Positions 1-10,281 of a stretch of DNA of 64,000 nt are shown here, piece by piece. Each line of letters opens with the position of its first letter. The stretch's first letter is position 1. The stretch covers positions 744,001 through 808,000 of the forward strand of contig CBDDOY010000002.1 in NCBI GenBank assembly GCA_965232165.1, written 5' to 3'. The position numbers and the translations under genes are program-made. The notes below the pieces were generated by a model. It was not told where the DNA came from, searched no databases, and worked only from the letters and a program-made list of their open reading frames with translations. The stretch is from UBA2779 sp965232165 (lineage in GTDB: Bacteria > Spirochaetota > Spirochaetia > DSM-2461).

Positions 1-618
1 CCCATCCCTGTCAGCTCCCATGATTACAAGAATGCAGCTCCTTTGATCATCAAGCCTCACATTGAAGCAGATGCCGTCCACCCAGATGCAGGCGTATTCC
101 TTAGCTTTCAAATCACGTTTCTCCCACTGAAGAAACTCATCTTCCCAGAACCTTTTCAAGCGGACTATGTTCGTCGCCGACAGTCCGGCAATACCTTCAC
201 CCAGAATCGAGGCAAGAGCCGTCTGGAAAGCGGATGTGGACACACCGCTGAGGTACAGCGCCGGAACAAGGTTGTCGATACTGGGAGTTCTGCGCATATA
301 GGCTGGCAGTATGGCACTGGTGAAGCGATCCTCTCGCCTGCTCTTTAATTTCCTGTCATCCACTCCTGGAACCTTGATTTGCATTTGACCAGCCCCTGTC
401 ACAATTTTTCGCTGGGCGTGGTAGCCATTGCGTACAGCCTTGCGCTGATTATTCTGATCACGCTCATGTTCATGGGCATTGATGTAGTCTTCCACTTCTA
501 ACTCCAGGGCATGAATAAGCATCTTTCTGGCTCCCTCCCGCAAAACCTGATCCAAAACCGATTCTGTTTCGCTTTTCAGCACTTCCGAATCATTTCCGTT
601 TGTTGTAAACTCTTCCAT
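1..618 (-). CDS. IS256-family transposase, N-terminal part (partial at window edge)
   Basis: The minus-strand frame starts at the ATG ending at 618, behind the AAAGGAGATG ribosome-binding context that also precedes the full copy at 30628. The visible part covers the helical N-terminal DNA-binding region, up to about the first catalytic Asp in the YIWVDGI context. It differs from the complete copy by only a few codons. The catalytic core and C-terminus lie outside the window, so intactness cannot be judged. Confidence 0.8.
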   Translation of the reverse strand, partial: MEEFTTNGNDSEVLKSETESVLDQVLREGARKMLIHALELEVEDYINAHEHERDQNNQRKAVRNGYHAQRKIVTGAGQMQIKVPGVDDRKLKSRREDRFTSAILPAYMRRTPSIDNLVPALYLSGVSTSAFQTALASILGEGIAGLSATNIVRLKRFWEDEFLQWEKRDLKAKEYACIWVDGICFNVRLDDQRSCILVIMGADRDG

Positions 619-711
619 AGAGCATCTCCTTTCTGTTTGGCTTTATTACCAATTATTTTACAGAAGGATTTGCTCTTTTTTTACCCCATCCACAACTTTT
701 GATTATATCTC
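1..711 (-). mobile_element. IS256-family element, cut by the window edge
   Basis: The right part of an IS256-type element on the minus strand. It is nearly identical to the complete copy at 30535-31919. The outer end is placed at 711 because ATCCACAAC plus the following TTTTGATTATATCTC matches the end of the complete copy in inverse orientation. Beyond 711 the sequence switches abruptly to an IS30 transposase that lacks its N-terminus, so this element either inserted there or recombined into it. The rest lies outside the window. Confidence 0.85.
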
Positions 712-712
712 C

Positions 713-1618
713 CGGGGAGAATCTATCCGCTCTATTGCCCGTCGCCTTGATAGAAACCCTTCGGTCATTTCGAGAGAGATCAAAAACAACAGTGCCGAAG
801 ACAATCGATATCAGGCATACTGGGCCAATAGCAGGACACAGATCCGGAGGCGGCAAAGCAGGAAACGTGAGAGGATCAGCGATCCGGTTATACGTGAATA
901 TGTCATTGAAAAACTGGAACCCGGATGGAGTCCCCGGCAAATTGCAGGGAGAATTGAGATTGATCTTCCAGGGAAAAGCATCAGCCATGAGACCATATAC
1001 TTGTATATCTTTAAAAAAAGGCGGGATTTGACACAATATCTCGTCTGTGGACGGAAAAATCGGCGAAAACGGCACCAAAAGCGTGGCAGGCGCACACTAA
1101 TACCCAATCGGACCGGTATCGAAGATCGTCCTGACGAAGTCGGTCTTCGGCAGGAGGCAGGACACTGGGAGGCCGATACAGCCGTCAGCAGACAGAGCAA
1201 AGAAGCTCTCATGGTTCTTCAGGAGCGAGTTCTGGGAATTACACTTCTGGCAAAGCTGCCTCGGTGTGCTCCCAAGGAAATGAATGCAGCCCCCGTTGAG
1301 AAGCTGATTGATCTGCCCCCCTCTATGCGCCGATCTATTACTTTTGATAACGGTCAGGAAAATCGCCGTCATCATCCTCTTCGGGATAAGCTGGGGATCA
1401 ATACTTATTTCTGTAATCCCTGCAGCTCCTGGGAAAAGGGCAGTGTTGAGAATGCCGTCGGTCTGACTCGCCGGATTTGGCCTAAAAAGACCAGCTACGC
1501 CTTGATCTCCGATGAAGATGTGGCTATGCTCGAATACAGGTTAAACACACGTCCCAGGAAGCGCCTTGGCTTTCTGACCCCTTATGAATATGTCGCCGGT
1601 GTTGCTTTGACTCATTGA
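713..1618 (+). pseudogene. IS30-family transposase, 5'-truncated
   Basis: One open frame runs without a stop from the IS256 boundary to the TGA at 1618. It encodes the IS30 helix-turn-helix remainder (RLDRNPSVISREIKNN) and a DDE integrase core: Asp in GHWEADTAV, Asp in ITFDNGQEN, Glu in KGSVENAVGLTRR. The C-terminal RLNTRPRKRLGFLTPYE is typical of IS30 transposases. The start codon and first residues are missing, because the frame begins at the end of the IS256 element. It is therefore probably dead, although all three catalytic residues remain. The bases after the stop (ACGCGGGGTTTAAGC) resemble an IS30 end. Confidence 0.85.
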
Positions 1619-1639
1619 ACGCGGGGTTTAAGCTACGTA

Positions 1640-2396
1640 AAAGCCGGTATGTCAAGGTTTTAATCAATCAATTACTCACTAGGGATGACTGGTCCTGTGT
1701 GGGCCAAGGCCGGGAGGGTGCAGGAAGCCGACTTTGCCTTTCAGGCTGGAGTCGAAGTCGTCGGGTTATCGTCTTAAGGAGGCATATTAGAACGACAAAG
1801 TCTACACCGCCATTTGCGAAGGAAGATTATCTTTTCGATATTGGTGAGAGCAAAAAAGAAGTCTATGAGTATGCTGTATTGGTGACAGATTTGGATGATG
1901 AATTACTGACAATAGCGGCACACTGTCGTGATCGTGCAGATGCAGAGAACACTTTTGATGAAATGAAGAACCAATGGGGATGGGCAGGCTTTACGACTCA
2001 AGATATAACACGTTGTCGTGTTATGGCTCGTATAACAGCCCTTTGTTATAACTGGCGGAGTATCTTCATTCGCCTTGTGATGCCGCACAGACATTATGAA
2101 GCCAGAACCGGCCGATCACTATTTTTGAAGGGTCCAGGCCGCCTGATTAGTCATGGAAGGAATTTGTTTCTTAAGCTAACGGGCATTCATGGTCATTACA
2201 AAAAAATCCGGTATTTAATAACTAAAGTAAACCGTATTCTCCAATGGATAAGCGAGAATGCGGAGCAGTTGAAAGAGTTTGGATTGTACCGAATGATTTT
2301 GAGTATAGCCTTTCAGTATTTTCTTGAAAATCGTCCGCTCAAAGTTCCACAGGAGTTTGTTTTTCAGTAGGATTTGAGGGTTAACTGCTTTTTTTA
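1640..2396 (+). pseudogene. IS1380-like transposase (DDE group 1), C-terminal remnant
   Basis: The frame ending at 2370 encodes the central and C-terminal part of a group-1 DDE transposase. Recognisable parts are LCLSGWSRSRRVIVLRR, EVYEYAVLVTDLDDE, and the helical segment with RADAENTFDEMKNQWGW that carries the catalytic Glu. The N-terminal half is missing and is replaced by IS30-end sequence. The 3' end, a stop followed by GAGGGTTAACTGC and a T-run, recurs inverted at 27271-27412. The element ends directly inside the next gene, whose N-terminus it has removed. Confidence 0.75.
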
Positions 2397-2414
2397 GGAT
2401 TATGGATCGTCCTG

Positions 2415-2867
2415 TTGGGCGGCTGCGCCTCCTTCAGCAGGAAAGTCGAAGTGTTTACATTCCGGCCCAGAGAGCTGGATATGATCCTCAACATAGGCGA
2501 CATGATCATCGAACCTGTCCACAGCTTCAGCGGCATAGAAGAAATTCTGCCCGATATTATAAAATCTGTAGCATTGGATAACGGCATTGAGATTAGAGAT
2601 GCCGATCCGGACGTGCATCTGTCCGTAGATATAAATCTTTATCGGAAATCCTACCTCAAGGGATTTCAGAAATACGAATCAGTAACGCTGATGATGAAGA
2701 TCACCTCGGACAAGGGCGAGATCGCCAATGCGCTCTTTACTCAGGACTCCCAAATCCCCTTGGATTCCTTTGTCAGAATATACGAAATCTTCGAAGTATT
2801 GATTCCGGAAATTCGTGCGGAATACGACAGTATTCAGAAGCAATTGAAAAAGGACAAGATTCCATGA
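2415..2867 (+). pseudogene. Lipoprotein of the efflux operon, N-terminus lost to an IS end
   Basis: The frame begins with WIVLLGGC followed by ASFSRK. This is the tail of a signal peptide with a lipobox (LLGGC, Cys about residue 4 from the TTG at 2415), so a lipoprotein is likely. The start codon and n-region are replaced by the end of the IS1380-type remnant. About 150 residues remain; they contain alternating strands and a helix near IEEILPDIIKSVALDNGIEI, and I do not recognise the family. The stop overlaps the ATG of the tolC-like gene (ATGA at 2864-2867), so it was the first gene, or one of the first, of the efflux operon. Translation from TTG or GTG without a complete signal peptide would probably not give a processed lipoprotein. 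Confidence 0.55.
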
Positions 2868-4242
2868 AAAAGCCATTTTGGCTTTTAACAATGAACGTCA
2901 TATTTTTTTCTGTCTCCCTTTACAGCATGGAACTAACATTGAAGGAATCGGAAATTCTCGCTGTGGAATATTCCTTCGAGCTCCAGAATTTACAGCAGTC
3001 CATGAAAATAACCCAATTATCCTACAATTTGGGGCTGAGGGAATATTTTCCGCAGCTTTCATTTACATTTAACGACAGCCGTCAGGTTCGGCACGACTCG
3101 GGTGATACGGACAGCCTGCAACTGGATTTAACTATAAACCAGCCTATTTTCAATGGCGGACGAACAATAATCCAGCGTAAATTATCTTCCATTCAGTTGA
3201 GCATCCAGAGTGCGGGACTCGAAAAGAAAGTAGAAGAGATCAGAGATCAGGTATGGAAACTGTACCACCAGGTAATGATTAATAGAAAAAAACTGGAACT
3301 ACAAAACGAACTGCTGCTTCTGAGCAGGGATCAGTTGAATATAACCGAGAAAAATTCGAATTGGGAAATATCACGGAAATCGACTTATTAGAATCCAGGA
3401 TCGAAGTGCAAAGTCTGGAAATAGAAATTAACTCGACGGAAAATCTTAGCCAGAAGCTCAGCTCACAGTTCAACAGGCTCCTGGGTTTGGATCCGGAAAC
3501 AGAGACTGTGCTCTACCCTGAAATTGATTCCTCATACATCGGATTAAAGATAGATGAGAATAACAGGGACGACTTCTATACACTGGCATTGGAAAACAAT
3601 CTGGATTTGAGAAGTTCCCGATTTGAGGTGAAGCAATCCAAAGCACAGTACGATGTGGCTTCCCGAACCCTTTTACCGAAGCTGAGCCTGGAGGGATCGG
3701 TCAATTTCTCCGGCGAGGAGTTTCCCCTGCAGCAGCCCTCTTATTCGGCAAAGCTGAATATCGAATTCCCCTTCAAAGCTATCTCCGTGACAACCAGCAT
3801 TGCGATAAGTTCGACGGACTCAACCCAGTATTCCCGCAGCGGGAACCATAAGGCTGTGCCATTGCAGGACATGAGTTTTCTCATCGACAAAAAATCGGCT
3901 TCCATCAAGGTAAGCCAAAGCCTTCAAAAAGAGCAGATGTTAATGGACGAACTCTATTTCTCCATAGAGCAGCAGCTTCTGGAATTGAAGCAGAAACGCT
4001 CATCTTTGAGGCTGAACAGGCAAGCCTTGGCTCTGCAGAAGCAGAGGCTTTCAATTCTCGAGGCCAAAAACCGCCTGGGGGAAGTCAAAGAATTGGACCT
4101 GCTGAAGGGAAACATAGAATACTACAATCAGGAAATCGCTATATGGGAAAGCATCCTCGAGATGGTGCTGGCAGAAAGATCCCTCGAGCAGATTCTGGGA
4201 CTCGGGCTGGGAGAACTGCAATACTTAGAGAGTGCAAAATGA
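2864..4242 (+). pseudogene. TolC-family outer-membrane efflux protein, frameshifted
   Basis: The two halves of an outer-membrane efflux protein lie in different frames. The first (2864-3391) has a signal peptide (MKKPFWLLTMNVIFFSVSLYS) and the first coiled-coil/beta repeat. The second (to 4242) restarts inside the conserved segment that should read KFELGNITEIDLLES. The break is in the A-run at about 3349-3354 (GAGAAAAATTCGAA), where one extra A restores the consensus; total length 1379 becomes 1380 with that base. Such proteins form the outer-membrane channel of tripartite pumps, here with the HlyD and RND genes downstream. It overlaps its neighbours by ATGA on both sides. A sequencing error in the homopolymer is possible. 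Confidence 0.85.
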
Positions 4243-5585
4243 AAAAAGGGCTGATATGTCTTCTTGTTTTTTCAGTTTTTTCCTGTGGCGGAGATTCTGA
4301 AGATCTGCCGGTTCAGGAAAAATCGGAGCTGGCTTCTGTAAACGTGTACAAGGTATCCTACGAAGAAATCACACTAGATTTAACCTCTTTTGGGAGCATT
4401 TCATTCCGGTCAAAAGCCGATGTGTCTTCGACTGTGGACGGAACATTGGTATCGTTGAATGTAGAAGAAGGAGATACAGTGAGAAAGGGTGATACTCTTG
4501 CCGTTATGTCGAACATTCAGCTCCAGATACGGGAAGATCAGGCCGAATCCGCATTGATGTCGGCACGGGCGGCTCCCGAGTTGTAGCAGACAAAACTGAG
4601 AGAAGGGAAAATGCAGATAGAAGCCCGTCTGCTTTTAATTGAAAAATTAGAATTTCAGGTGCTGCAGAAGGAGAAGGAGCTTGTCCAGCTTGCGAAAACG
4701 ATGGAAAACAAAAGAGAATTGTTTTCCATCGGCAGCATTACGGAAGAAGAACTGACCTCGCTCGAAACAAACTACAGCGCAGCGGAAACCAATCTTCTTT
4801 CACTGAAAAAAGATATTTCCATTCAGCAGGTCGGACTGAGAGATATAGATATGCAGGCCTATGGCTATGCAATCCCCGAATCTGACACGGAGAGAGTCAG
4901 AATCCTCAAAATAATCAATACCAGAACGCTGCAGGCTGAAGTGAATGTGGCGGAAGCGAGAGTGGATTCATCGAAAACTGAACTGCGTTCGGCCCAGGCT
5001 CTCAACAGAGAACTCGTCCTGCTGGCTCCCATATCCGGAATTGTCGGAGCGCAGTACATGGAGATGGGAGAGAGGGTGAAAGCGGATACGAAAGTATTTA
5101 CTGTATTCGATTCCACCGAAGTGGACATATCCTTTCCCGTTCCCGAAGCCAAAGGGATTCTTTTGACGAGAGGGCTAAAGGTCGAAGCCGTTGTAGATTC
5201 ACTGGACAACAGAGTTTTCGAAGCGGAAATTCGGCAGATATCACCGATGGTGGATCCGCAGTCGGGGAATATAACGATCAAAGCGCATCTGCCGAACAGC
5301 GATGAGATTTTCAAACCGGGAATGTTTACAAGAGTCAAAGTGGCTTACGGCGCCACTAGGAAATCCATAATTATCCCCGAAACCTGTATCGCCCAGAAAA
5401 AAAACAATGCCGCCACTCTGTTTCTCGCTGTCAACAGCCATGTATTCAAAAAAGAAGTGGAACTGGGAGAAGAAAAAAACGGAAGAGTCGAAGTTCTCAG
5501 CGGGCTTCAGGAAAACGACCTGGTTATCGATTCTCCATCGCCGCTGCTGAGGGAGGGAGAAAAAATTCATGCGAAAGACCGCTAG
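4239..5585 (+). pseudogene. HlyD/AcrA-type periplasmic adaptor lipoprotein with in-frame stop
   Basis: The adaptor subunit of an RND pump links the inner-membrane transporter to the TolC channel. The start at 4239 follows TolC by an ATGA overlap and gives a lipoprotein signal peptide (MKKGLICLLVFSVFSC). The first lipoyl half-motif (STVDGTLVSLNVEEGDTVRKGD) is followed by an in-frame TAG at 4584-4586. The same frame continues at once with QTKLREGK, a coiled-coil hairpin, the second lipoyl half (LAPISGIVGAQYMEMGERV) and beta-barrel domains to 5585. Read through the stop it would be about 448 residues, a normal adaptor length. A CAG to TAG change would explain the stop. The function is probably lost unless the codon is suppressed. 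Confidence 0.85.
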
Positions 5586-7047
5586 CATCTTCCTTTTGAT
5601 CGCCGCTCTCTTTTCCTGCCGGATTATAGACCTGTCGGAACTGGATATATCGATGAACCCCTCAAAGAGAAACCAGATAGTCAGCGAACACGAAACCCTG
5701 TGGATAGAATTTTCCGAAAAGCTTCTGGAAAGCGAAGCGGAGAGCTTCTTTCAGGTAAAAGGTCCGGAGGGCCTGATCGAGGGAGATATCACCTGGTCGG
5801 ACAGAAGGCTTTCATTTCGCCCCTACAACTCCTTGACTACAGGATACCGATACAGTTTCATTTTCAATGGTACAGTCAAGACAGCGGATGGGAGGAATTT
5901 TGAAGTGTCCCGAAGCGTTCCTTTTTACGCTGGAACTAACGCGGCCCGTCCGATTCTCCTTTCCAATACTCCAGCGGAAGGCTCCATAACCGGAGCTTTT
6001 GAAGTCTTGAACTTTTCTTTCTCCAAATCCATGAATCCCGATAAATTCGAAGAGAACTTTTCCGTAACGCCATCTGCCGAGATGGATTTCCTCTGGTCAA
6101 ACAGAGACATGGATGTAGCCGTATCTCCTAAGAAAAGATGGAACAATCAAAAAGTGCACCGCTGGAAGGTAGACAGGGAAACCCCCGATTCTCTCGGAAT
6201 ACCGCTCGCTATGGAATACAGCAATACATTCCTTGTGCAGATGGACGTATTGTCGCCGACTGTGCAGAATATTCACCCGGCCATTGTTCAGCAGGACGGC
6301 TCCTATCTTCCCCTGGCTTCGCTGGGGTTAACCGATCTGGATAACGAAAATGATATATATTTCATATTTGACGAAGCCACGGATTTCGTCAGCTTGAATT
6401 CCTCCTTTTCCATTAATCCGGATATGGACGGTCATTTTAAACAGATATCTCCTTCTGAATTCGTCTATGTAAAAAGTATAGATTTCGTACCGGAAAAAGA
6501 ATATACCATAACGCTTAAGGAAGGATTGGAAGATATCACGGGGAATGGAATTTCCGAAGATATAATATACGAGTTTATTCCGGCAGTACCGGCCGTCAAT
6601 GTCCTGAGCATAAACGTGCGGCACGCTGACGGCAACCGATTAATAGACAGTGGCGAGTTTAATTCTTCAAACCTGATTTTCCTTAATCCACTTATATATT
6701 TCGGAAAGAGCACGCCCGATTATTCTCTTGATTTCATCATAACCATCGACCAGGTTTATTCCATATCGGAAGTGACTGCGAAGCAGAATTTCATACAGGG
6801 AATAAGCTGCACCGTTTCATTCCCGCCGGGATTATCCTCTCCCTTCTTGTATGACAGCAGATGGAATACCGCTGGCAATGTTCTGACGCTTCAGTATAAA
6901 GATTTCAAAATTGCCGGCGCTGCCGCTCCGGTCTTTTATCGATTTCGAGTGGCTGGAGGAAGCACGGCATCGGCCAATACAGCCGGTTCCTACCTTCTCG
7001 AAGACGTGTCTTTTTACTTCAACGCCCAGGGGATGTCCACTCCATGA
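5569..7047 (+). CDS. Ig-like (Big_5/SbsA-type) lipoprotein of the efflux operon
   Basis: A 492-residue predicted lipoprotein with signal peptide and lipobox (MRKTASIFLLIAALFSC). It contains at least three Ig-like repeats of the Big_5 type, each built around a phrase like LWIEFSEKLLESE, LNFSFSKSMNPDKFEENFSV or YFIFDEATDF followed by a strand ending in an F-x-x-tyrosine-rich segment. Big_5 domains are usually structural modules of surface or periplasmic proteins. The start overlaps the adaptor gene by 17 bp and the stop overlaps the next gene by ATGA, so it is translationally coupled inside the pump operon. It is intact, unlike the flanking pump genes. Its exact role is unknown; it could be an accessory envelope subunit. 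Confidence 0.75.
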   Translation: MRKTASIFLLIAALFSCRIIDLSELDISMNPSKRNQIVSEHETLWIEFSEKLLESEAESFFQVKGPEGLIEGDITWSDRRLSFRPYNSLTTGYRYSFIFNGTVKTADGRNFEVSRSVPFYAGTNAARPILLSNTPAEGSITGAFEVLNFSFSKSMNPDKFEENFSVTPSAEMDFLWSNRDMDVAVSPKKRWNNQKVHRWKVDRETPDSLGIPLAMEYSNTFLVQMDVLSPTVQNIHPAIVQQDGSYLPLASLGLTDLDNENDIYFIFDEATDFVSLNSSFSINPDMDGHFKQISPSEFVYVKSIDFVPEKEYTITLKEGLEDITGNGISEDIIYEFIPAVPAVNVLSINVRHADGNRLIDSGEFNSSNLIFLNPLIYFGKSTPDYSLDFIITIDQVYSISEVTAKQNFIQGISCTVSFPPGLSSPFLYDSRWNTAGNVLTLQYKDFKIAGAAAPVFYRFRVAGGSTASANTAGSYLLEDVSFYFNAQGMSTP

Positions 7048-8591
7048 TAAAAGAAATGATTCTCGTACTATCTTCATGTTTATTTTTTTCATGCAGTATC
7101 ATTCTTTCTACGCCGATGGAAGTAACCGGCTGGAGTCCGGAAGAAGACAAGCTCACCGGCACATCGGGCGTTGCCGTCGAAGTGTCTTTCTCTGCGGAAG
7201 TTGAGAAAACGACAGCGGAAGAGGCTTTTTCCCTGACTTCCGATGGAGTGGAAATACCGGGCGTATTCTCGTGGAGAGATTCCGATACCTTGCGCTATGA
7301 GCTTTTTCACGACCTGGATATAGGAAAGAACTATACACTCAAAGTTTCTGTAAAAGCGGAAGATATTTTCGGGAATTCCTTAAAAAAGGACTTCGTTCAT
7401 GAGTTTACCACCAGAACAACAGACAGCAGACTGATGATTCTGAGTCAAATCCCGGCGGATTATGAGATTGTCGATGACCTTTATCAGACAGTCGAGTTTA
7501 TCTTTGACAAACAGATGAATACCGCCAGCGTTGCGGATAATTTCACTATTAGTCCGCCGGTGCAGGGATACTTCACCTGGAGCACAGGAGCGGATGTATT
7601 TACATACAATCCGACCTCTCCTTATGAGTGGAACGAAGAATACACGGTAACCTTCTCACCGGAAACCACTGATGCCGACGGCTGGGAATTGGGATATGAG
7701 CACATTCGGCATTTTGAGATCGGAACTGATCGAACTCCCCCCGATGTGATTCTCGTATCAGATGAAACCGAAACCTATGACATAATCAGGGATGATCCCG
7801 ATGATGCGACATTGACACTGACCCGCAACTGGGAAATCGGCAGGAATATCATTATCCAGTTTTCCAAAGAGATGGACAGAGATTCCGTAGAAGGGGCGTT
7901 GACAATCGAACCCCAGTGCAGCTGGTCTGCCCAATGGAGCGCCAATGCCCAGGGAGAGCGTCTGCTCATCGAATGGGATGAACCGCTTATATACAAAACG
8001 TCATACAGCCTGAGAATTGCAGACACAGCCGCGGACATAAAAGAAAATCTTTTGACAGATTCCCTCACCTACAGCTTCAGAACCGACGGATCGGCCTCGA
8101 AGCCGCCAGAATTGATGCGCCTCGTCTATGTAAAACAGCCGATGACAAATCCCTTGAGAGAAGATATCCTCTACGACAAAGACGATCCATCGAACAATAA
8201 GGTGGATTATATTTTTTCCAATGAAGATGAAGTGTCCGATCCGTCACCGCTTACCGTCTCTTTCGACTTTTATTTCAGCATAGCGTCAAATTCATACATC
8301 AACCGATTTTCTTTTATGGAAAACTTCTCAGTCACCGCTCAAAACAGTGCGCTGACATTTACCCCAACCAACATCATTGCAAAACACAATGCCGACACAC
8401 CTCCGTACGGCGGCCCTGTACTGCCCGTCGACATCGGATATTCCGTCGTGCGTCTGACAGGAGAAATGACCGATTCCGACACAGCCGTGGGTATGGTTGA
8501 ATTCAAAGTTTACAGGGATTTTGAAGATACGCTGGGAAACAAAATGGAAGAGGACTGGCACTGGCAGGTCTTTGACAGGGACGCTCCTTAA
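7044..8591 (+). CDS. Second Ig-like (Big_5) lipoprotein of the efflux operon
   Basis: A 515-residue paralogue of the preceding protein. The signal peptide and lipobox are MIKEMILVLSSCLFFSC. Big_5 repeats are seen at about residues 28-128 (VAVEVSFSAEVEKTTAEEAF), 140-230 (VEFIFDKQMNTASVADNFTI) and 260-355 (IIIQFSKEMDRDSVEGALTI), followed by a divergent C-terminal region. The gene is coupled by a 4-bp overlap upstream and a 1-bp overlap with the RND gene downstream. Intact. The pairing of two Ig-like lipoproteins with TolC/HlyD/RND genes suggests an envelope accessory role, but no substrate can be inferred. Confidence 0.75.
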   Translation: MIKEMILVLSSCLFFSCSIILSTPMEVTGWSPEEDKLTGTSGVAVEVSFSAEVEKTTAEEAFSLTSDGVEIPGVFSWRDSDTLRYELFHDLDIGKNYTLKVSVKAEDIFGNSLKKDFVHEFTTRTTDSRLMILSQIPADYEIVDDLYQTVEFIFDKQMNTASVADNFTISPPVQGYFTWSTGADVFTYNPTSPYEWNEEYTVTFSPETTDADGWELGYEHIRHFEIGTDRTPPDVILVSDETETYDIIRDDPDDATLTLTRNWEIGRNIIIQFSKEMDRDSVEGALTIEPQCSWSAQWSANAQGERLLIEWDEPLIYKTSYSLRIADTAADIKENLLTDSLTYSFRTDGSASKPPELMRLVYVKQPMTNPLREDILYDKDDPSNNKVDYIFSNEDEVSDPSPLTVSFDFYFSIASNSYINRFSFMENFSVTAQNSALTFTPTNIIAKHNADTPPYGGPVLPVDIGYSVVRLTGEMTDSDTAVGMVEFKVYRDFEDTLGNKMEEDWHWQVFDRDAP

Positions 8592-10281
8592 TGAGAAGCC
8601 TGATTAGGTTAAGCATCAACCGCCCCGTCGCCACGGTTATGGTTTTCCTGGCTGTTCTGATTGTCAGCATCTGGTCCATATCTCTAATGCCCGTTGATTT
8701 CCTTCCGGAAATAGAAGTGCCGAAGCTGACCGTAATCTCAAGTTACGGAGGACTTCCGGCCAAAGAGATCCGGGAATTGCTGACAATTCCCCTGGAAGAT
8801 TCCTTTTCCTCTCTTAAGGGAATCAAGCATATCAATTCCATTTCCAGGGATGGTCTCTCCATAATCGAACTTGAATTCCATTGGGGCACCGATATGGTCT
8901 TAGCCGGCGTGGAGTCGAGAGAGGTTATAGACCTCGCCTATTTATCCCTCCCATTCGGAGCGGGCAAACCGCAGGTACTTCCCGTCGATCCGAATGACGA
9001 AGCCGTCATGACCATTGGTGTATTTCCTCAAGACGGAGATTTCGCACTCGCCAGAAGACTGGCCGAACGAGAAATCAAAACCAGACTTCAGCAGGGGCGC
9101 GGGGTGGGCACGATTCAGGTCGCAGGAGGTTTGGTTGACGAAATACAGATATTGCTCGATCAATCGTTTATCGGCTCCAAAGGTCTTTCCGTTTCGGGAA
9201 TTTCACAAGATTTGGCCAGCGGCAATATCAGCTATCCCGTAGGAGTAATCGAAGAAGGTTCTGTCGAATATATAGTCAAGGCAGATGGAAAAGCCGCGAA
9301 TTGGCAGGAGATCGGTGAGTTTTATGTCACAATAGATGAGAATACTCCTCCCCTCCGGATAAAAGAAATGGGAACGGTTACACCCGACTACAAAGATCAA
9401 CACTCGGCCTTTCACTATAACGGAAGGGAAGGCGTGCTGCTTTCCATTCGAAAGCAGGGGGGAACCAGTCCGGTGTCCATGGCTCAGTCCGTCAGGGACG
9501 AATTGGGCTTGTTGAAAAAGTCCTATGAAAATTCTCTCGATATGGCTGTTATCAGTGATTCATCTGAAATCATTAAAAAGTCGATTAACGATCTTGTGCT
9601 TTCCGCAATACTCGGCGCCCTTTTTGCCTTTTTGGTACTCCTGGTCTTTCTTAAAAACTTTCAAAACAGTCTGCTGCTTATACTCGCCCTGCCCGTTTCC
9701 ATATCATGGGCGTTACTGCTCCTGTCTCTGACCGGACGAAGCCTGAATATAATGAGTCTCGGCGGTTTGGCAATGGGTGTCGGAATGCTGGTGGACAATG
9801 CCATCGTGGTTATGGAGAGGCTTTCTTCGCTGAAAATGAAAAACCGGCAAATGGTTATCAGCGAAACGACACGTCTGGCAAGTTCGTTGACGGGTTCGAC
9901 TATTACCAGCCTGGTTGTATTTTTTCCTGTGCTTTTTCTGCCCGGTCTGCTCGGTACTCTTTTCACTGATTTAGCCCTTGCAGTTATCTTTTCTTTGAGC
10001 GCTTCCTTGATTATCGCCGTCACCCTGATTCCCGTCCTGTTCATTCTCTGGGGAAAGACCCCGAAAAGAGATGCCATTGAAATAAAACTGGGAAAAGCGG
10101 CTTCTTTATTCAGGAGAAGTTTTAGAACACCGGGAAAAGTTTCTCTGCTGATCGGTCTTATCGCCGCGGCCGGTATATTCTTTTCCTCCAGGCTGGATTT
10201 CATTTTTCTGCCCGCAGTTAACTAGGGTTTTATGACTGTGAGAATCGAAATGCCGCCTGGTACATCCATCGATTATATGAA